In this document: positions 12,401-18,400 of the stretch, one piece after another
Numbering within the stretch: position 1 is the stretch's first letter
Layout of the letters: each line of letters starts with the position of its first letter
Assembly (NCBI GenBank): GCA_019649035.1
Contig: BMAT01008301.1
Span: 226,666-246,759, forward strand
From: Elysia marginata
Taxonomy: Eukaryota > Mollusca > Gastropoda > Plakobranchidae
DNA: 20,094 nucleotides
Direction of reading: 5' to 3'
Notes under the pieces: model-generated
Database searches by the model: none
Told to the model about the DNA's origin: nothing
The model's input: the letters and a program-made list of their open reading frames with translations, nothing else
Program-made: the position numbers and the translations under genes

Positions 12401-15400
12401 TACCAACGTGACCACCGGCAGCCTTTTTATTTCATAATATTCTTTAAAGCCTCTTTAAAAAAAACCTCTGCAGCGCAACCACTGTTCACCTGGGAAAAAC
12501 CAATAAGCCGCCAGCAACTCAGACATAACCCAGCCTCCCCACCCTCAACAGCACCCTCATAGAAAGCTAGAGGTGTGAACAAACAGGCAGCAGCATTATC
12601 CAAACTGGCGTTAAAGTTAAGAAAAACCAATAAGCCGCAAGCAACTCAGACATAAACCAGCCTCCCCATCCTCCACAGCACCCTCATAGAAAGCTAGAGG
12701 TGTAAACAAACAGGCAGCAGCATTATCCAAACTGGCGTTTAAGTTAAGATATCATTGGGAATGAGAATAAAGCACAAAATTATTGTGCTTGCCCGCAAGC
12801 AAAGTGACTTCAAAGAGGGATTTAGCAAACAGAAACGATAATTTGTGCCTTTATCTCATTTCCAATTAAATGGTTGAGATTAGTTTACCTGTCTTCGTTG
12901 GTGTTTTGGTAGTAATGATGAAACACTTTGTTCTTCACAAATCCCAATTTTTCTACAAGTTCAGAATCAGGGGCTTCCTTGTCTACAATATTGGCTTTGT
13001 ACAAAGCACCCAGACCAAGAAGGGCTTCTCTGCGAATTTTAAACTGATGACAGGGACACACGCACACAAAAAAACAAGCTTTAGTTCATTCTAATATTGA
13101 TCCTTTTAATTATTCAGCATTTAGAATAGAGTAATTTAGCTGGAACCTTCACTTCCTAATTGACAATGTAAACAAAACAAAATATGTTAAAATAATGAGG
13201 GGGGGGGGGGGGTTGTAGTTTCAGTACACTTGACTTAAATTTCCATTCACCTTCATCTTTTAACACTGCCTGAATAAAAAATAATCAGGATTTACTTTAA
13301 CTGTTCTTACTCATAACTGTTCATAAATTCATTTTACTCTGATGTGAAATACAGTAGATCAGAGGAGTGAGGACTAATCAGAAAGCAAACTATTTCTCTC
13401 TAACTATGACTTTGAAAAGCTTCTTTAGAAGAACAAAACAAATTCAGAAGTGAGATACAAACCATTCACTGTGTGGCTACCACAAAACCAAAAGTAAGAA
13501 AACACATGACAAAACAAAGACAGGAAGTTCATATAAAGTGTGATTTCAATTTTTACCCTTTTGTCCAGTGTTCGTTCTTTCACAAACTGTAGCATCTCTG
13601 CAGTCATAGACTTAGGTTCTTTTCTTGCCACAGCCAGTAAACTGTTGACTACATCTAGTCGCACAGATTCCTCTGGGTCATGCTGGCGTACTTTGATCTG
13701 GTCTAATGAGAGAGAGAAAAATGGACCTCAGTAAAATTTTACAGGTACTTAGAAGCAAGGTTAAAATGGGTAGGTTTCACTTAGGCTGTTGGTGATGCCA
13801 ACATTTGAGTACAGGGTACATTGAAGGCAGCAAGCTGTATAGTATTTCATACCTGGCAATTCAACAAAATACACTATGTTGTGCTTTTCCACTTATTTTT
13901 TTTAAATCTTATGATTTTGCTCTTTTATCTTTGCATTTTTTAAACTTTTAAAAAATATCTTCCGCAAACAATTAAAGCGTAAGTTATAAAAGACGGCCAA
14001 ATGCTTCAGCATCTTCAGAGCAATTAATTTTATTTAATCTACAGGTGTTAAATTAATTAGCAGTGGAACAATTTTTGTTTTTCTTCAGAGCATATTAAAG
14101 CTCTTTATACATTTTGATTGTCTTCTTCCTTTGCCTCAATAAGAAAACCAAAAAAATGCCAACAAATATGCTCAAATCATTTTTTAAAAATCCTTCCGCA
14201 TTAACTTCTGCAATATGCAAAAAGAAAAATTATTCCGCAGTTTCACTCTTTTAAGCAGCATCTTTTGACGAGAACAGTGGTTTTAATCTCTATTCCCACA
14301 CACAAACAAATCAAGAGAACAAAAAAGCTTTATCTTTCATTTTAAGGCAATATCCATTGATGCGCAATGAAAAAAAGTCATTTTTCTTTAAGGTAATGCT
14401 CAGTGTGCATAATTATTTTACACCAATATCTTTCAAAGCAAGCCCCGTGTCTAAATCCTTGGAAACATCAGAACAAAAATCTTAAAATCCTTTTACGTTT
14501 ATATGACCTGCACTCTAACATTTTGAGAGCATCATCTTATTTTTAATAACTTTCTACAAACTCTTGATGACCACAGAGAGGTTTCAGCACAAATTTGTGT
14601 TGACACGATTATATTGTAGTTTTTAGAAACCAAAAAAATACACAGATTTCTTCACTATGCAAAATAAAATGTTGGAAAAAAAAAAAGTTTTTTCTTTCCA
14701 AATAGTTGTTCAGCTTACCTAAAATATCCTTGATCAAATCTGGGTGGTTGATGATAAAATGTTGCGTTTGCTGAATACAAGTGGTCCTGATGGCGACACT
14801 TATATCATTAAATCTGCAAGATAATCGTAAAAAAAGTTATTGTTACATGTCATTGAGAAAATCCTGTAAAATCATGTTACACATTTTCTGAATTTAAATG
14901 TGGCAAAAACACTCAATTGCAATTTTAAAAAACGAGGTTTTTTTTATTGAAGTCAAATTTCCATTATAAGGCCTAGCATATCTTAGTTGAAAAGCTATGC
15001 CATTTGCTATTTTTAAGAGAGAGCCACTTTAAGATATTAGAGGGAAAAAGCAAGCAAGTTATTCCATATAAACATGTTTTAAACAATTCTTTTAGGTTGA
15101 AAAAACAAGGCCATTTCTTTTGTAACAGGGCATTGATAAAATTCAAGAAGTTTTATTTTATTTATTGTCTAGTTAACAGACTTACTCTGTTATTGCAGCA
15201 TCATATCTGCCTCATAAATGGGAACTTTATTTTTTTTTTATTTAAACATACAATTAAGGAAATTATGATACCAAAAATTAGGCATTTTAAGGGTTAAGAA
15301 TCCTAGAAAAACTATAAATTTACTAATTGCAGAAGGATTTTCTCACCGTCCCAAGAAACAGAGCCACAAAGCTTTGTTATCTGATGCCAGAGTTGATTCC

Positions 15401-18400
15401 CTCTCAGAAAACATCTTTGCAAGAAGCTTGGTAACACTTTTACGTTCACCCTCTTCATTACTCTGAATTGATAAAATTGAGTGCAGCGACATCTCTTAAT
15501 CCACAAACATCTGCTTGTTATCTAATATGTACATTAACATTTTCAAAACAAATTGTTTTACAAGAGAAGAGAAAGAATTGGTTCTTAAGCCCCTGGTTCA
15601 TATAGTTGCAAAGCCAAAGAAAATTTATAGTAAAAAATGGTATTAAATAAATAGATAAAAGCATTATTATTAGTCACTTTATTTCTTTCATTTAATTTAT
15701 ACAACTAGCATGTAACTGGATTATGGGGTCGAGCTCTGGTACTGATCATCGTCTATTCTGCCTGACAGTTTTGAAAATTAGTTCTTACACCTACTTTTAA
15801 TTTGAATTCCAGCTGAGGGATGACAGCTAGCAAGATAGAGGGTGCCACTTGGTTAAGCTCATAGATCAACTCATAGATATGACTTGACACTTCACTGTCG
15901 GCCTGTTTCCCAAGCATCAGCATATTATTGAAGAACTGAAAGAGAAGAAAAAATAACATGTCTGCATTCACTATCAACTCATGAAAATTTCTTTCTTTTG
16001 CAAATCTTCAATTTAGAGAAAAAAAAGTTCTAACATAACTACAATAGAAGAGAAACATTATTTTCCTATCCTGAATAAATGAGAGATTTGTTTTTCGCTT
16101 TTGTGCTGAAAGTCTGAAAATTCTATTTCAATTTGTTAATTGTATGGTAATATTTAAAAGTTTGAAACAACTCATATATGAAAGGATGCAGACTTAAACA
16201 AGTCGAAGGCATAAATGCTGAAATTATACTAGTTGTCTCATATAATAATGTAATAGCTTACGCTAAGTACAGGGTCAACACCAAACCTTGTACGAAGATT
16301 TTTAAAAAATCATAAAGAGGCAATTTTTCTTAATGACATAAATGGTGCAAATGACACATAACATACCTGTAATAAAAAAGACAAAGAGAAAAAATTACAA
16401 GGAATTAATGAAGGCCTTACTGTTTGTATATATGGTTCAATGCTTGTGGATGTCCTTTTGATAAGATCTTTTGCCATAATAAATGCTGCTTTTCTTTGAA
16501 TCTGAAAATTAAGAAAACTCTTGTGTCATTTGAATTAAAAGTTTAAAAAAAAACATCCTACTGTCAACAGCCATGATGATGACAAAAAAAAAAGGAACTA
16601 AAAGTGAAAAATCCCAAAGATTTACATACAATATTGATGTTAAACTGATTGAGCAGTGGCGCAATCAGCAGAGGGGTTAACCACTATGTGAGGTCCTGGG
16701 TCCCCCCCCCCCCCCAGTCGGGACAAAATTTTATTTGCTCTTATGTGCCAACCCAGCACTTGATGAGTAGCAAGGTCTCTTAAGACTAGGCAAAAGTAAA
16801 TGCAGCGGGGAAAGCAATGGTAAAACTACCTCACCATGCAGTGTGATTGAAAAATAAGGACCCTGCTCCTTGTTCCCTTATACTCGTCCCCAGTAGGGGA
16901 AACTTTATATTCTTGAAAAGCAAATAACAAAACCTTCTTCAAACACCCCCAAAAATATTCATACATTAAATAATTGTAAAATTGACCTAAATGTTGCTTT
17001 ACATTCAATATACTTTTTTTCTTTCTCACTGACCTTGTTAGGATCCACCATGTTGACAAGAATAGCTTCCAGCAACTCCTGGGAGACAAAATCAGCCTCA
17101 GTGATGAGAGGTGACATGATGTCCAGCATGAAAGTTTTCACTTTACTGGTGTGTTTTTCACTGTGATAGGCAAGAAGGAGAAAAGTGTGCATTTAAGAAC
17201 AAACTTTACATTGAACAAACCTCTGTTCAGTTCACGCATGCCACTTAATGCCTTCATCAAGAATTAAGATAATGACTAATGGCTTTTAGCTATTAATATT
17301 GCACAGAATTTTTTTTCAACTTTAGATCACTTGAAATCCTCAACCCACTTGAGCCTGGCATCTTTATCACAGTTCCTGCCCCTTGTCGAGAAAAAAAAAT
17401 TCAAGTACTTTTCCAGGACCTTATTTGTGTGTGTACAGTTTAGTTAACGTCTTTAAATTTTAAAACATTCAGATTTTCATTTGTCACAAATGGTCAATAA
17501 CACGTAAGTGACTGGAGACGTATCTATTTGTCACAATTTTCAAGGAGTCTTATATATTCGCCTAAATTCTGATGCAGAAGGGATCGAAGATGCATTTATA
17601 CGTTAGCAATAGTCCATTTGTTTTTGCAATCCACATTGGTTTACACAAGAACAGCTGAAAACAGTCCAGAACACAAAAATTCACAAAATTTACCTACATA
17701 ACAAGGAAGCATTATTCATCATCGTACATTTCTAATGCCATTGCATAGTGTATTCAGCTTAAGAGAATTATAAATGAGTGTTAGTTAACATCTAAAGCCT
17801 AAGAAAAAATGTCTTCTGCAGCTCCAGTCCTACAGCGGAGAATTGAGCTGCAGCTCCAGTCCTACAGCGGAGAATTGAGCTGCAGCTCCGGTCCTGGGGG
17901 AGATTTGAGCTGCGGCTCTAATCTTTCAGGAAATAAAATGTTAACATCTGATAAAAAAATTTTTAAGTGAATAAAACTTAACTTACTTAAGAATGGAGAA
18001 GAAAACTCAACTTACTTTAGAATGGAGAAGAAAAGCTTGAAGAGGGCACAAAAGATTTCATGGCTTTCATCCAATTCAATGCAGATATTGAAGGATTTGA
18101 CCCATGACAAGTTCTGTAAATAAGATAACAATCAGTTTAACCTTAAAAAAAAAATTATGAAAAAGAAAAGCATTGCTTCAGAGTGCTTTTTAGTAACCAA
18201 ATGTAGGCCTTGAAATAGTTAAAAGAAAGTCTAACTAATGCTTCATGTGATGGAATATTTCTAAGGATTTCAATGGCTGCCTATTAAGTATAGAATAGAT
18301 TTTAAAATGTCTTAATGGACTGGCTCCCTCCTATCTTAACGACCTAATCCAGGTTTACACACGCAACAGAGTTTTAATATCAGCAAATGAAAACCCTTTA

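Larger units (their letters stand above)
12218..12888 (-). other. PDS5 intron with 127-bp duplication
   Basis: 671-bp intron between exons 9 and 10, unusually GC-rich compared with the others over 12280-12750. It contains a GACCACC-type stretch (12284-12420) and a 127-bp tandem duplication (12495-12748). The minus-strand frame at 12427-12630 comes from the duplicated unit. Confidence 0.75.

Noticed and set aside
12427-12630. 67-codon minus-strand frame
   Set aside because: It arises from the 127-bp duplicated intronic unit, is not continued with the same frame in the second copy, and has no recognisable similarity.
15004-15297. 97-codon plus-strand frame
   Set aside because: Low-complexity Phe/Lys/Leu composition expected from AT-rich intron; no conserved feature and no splice or promoter context.
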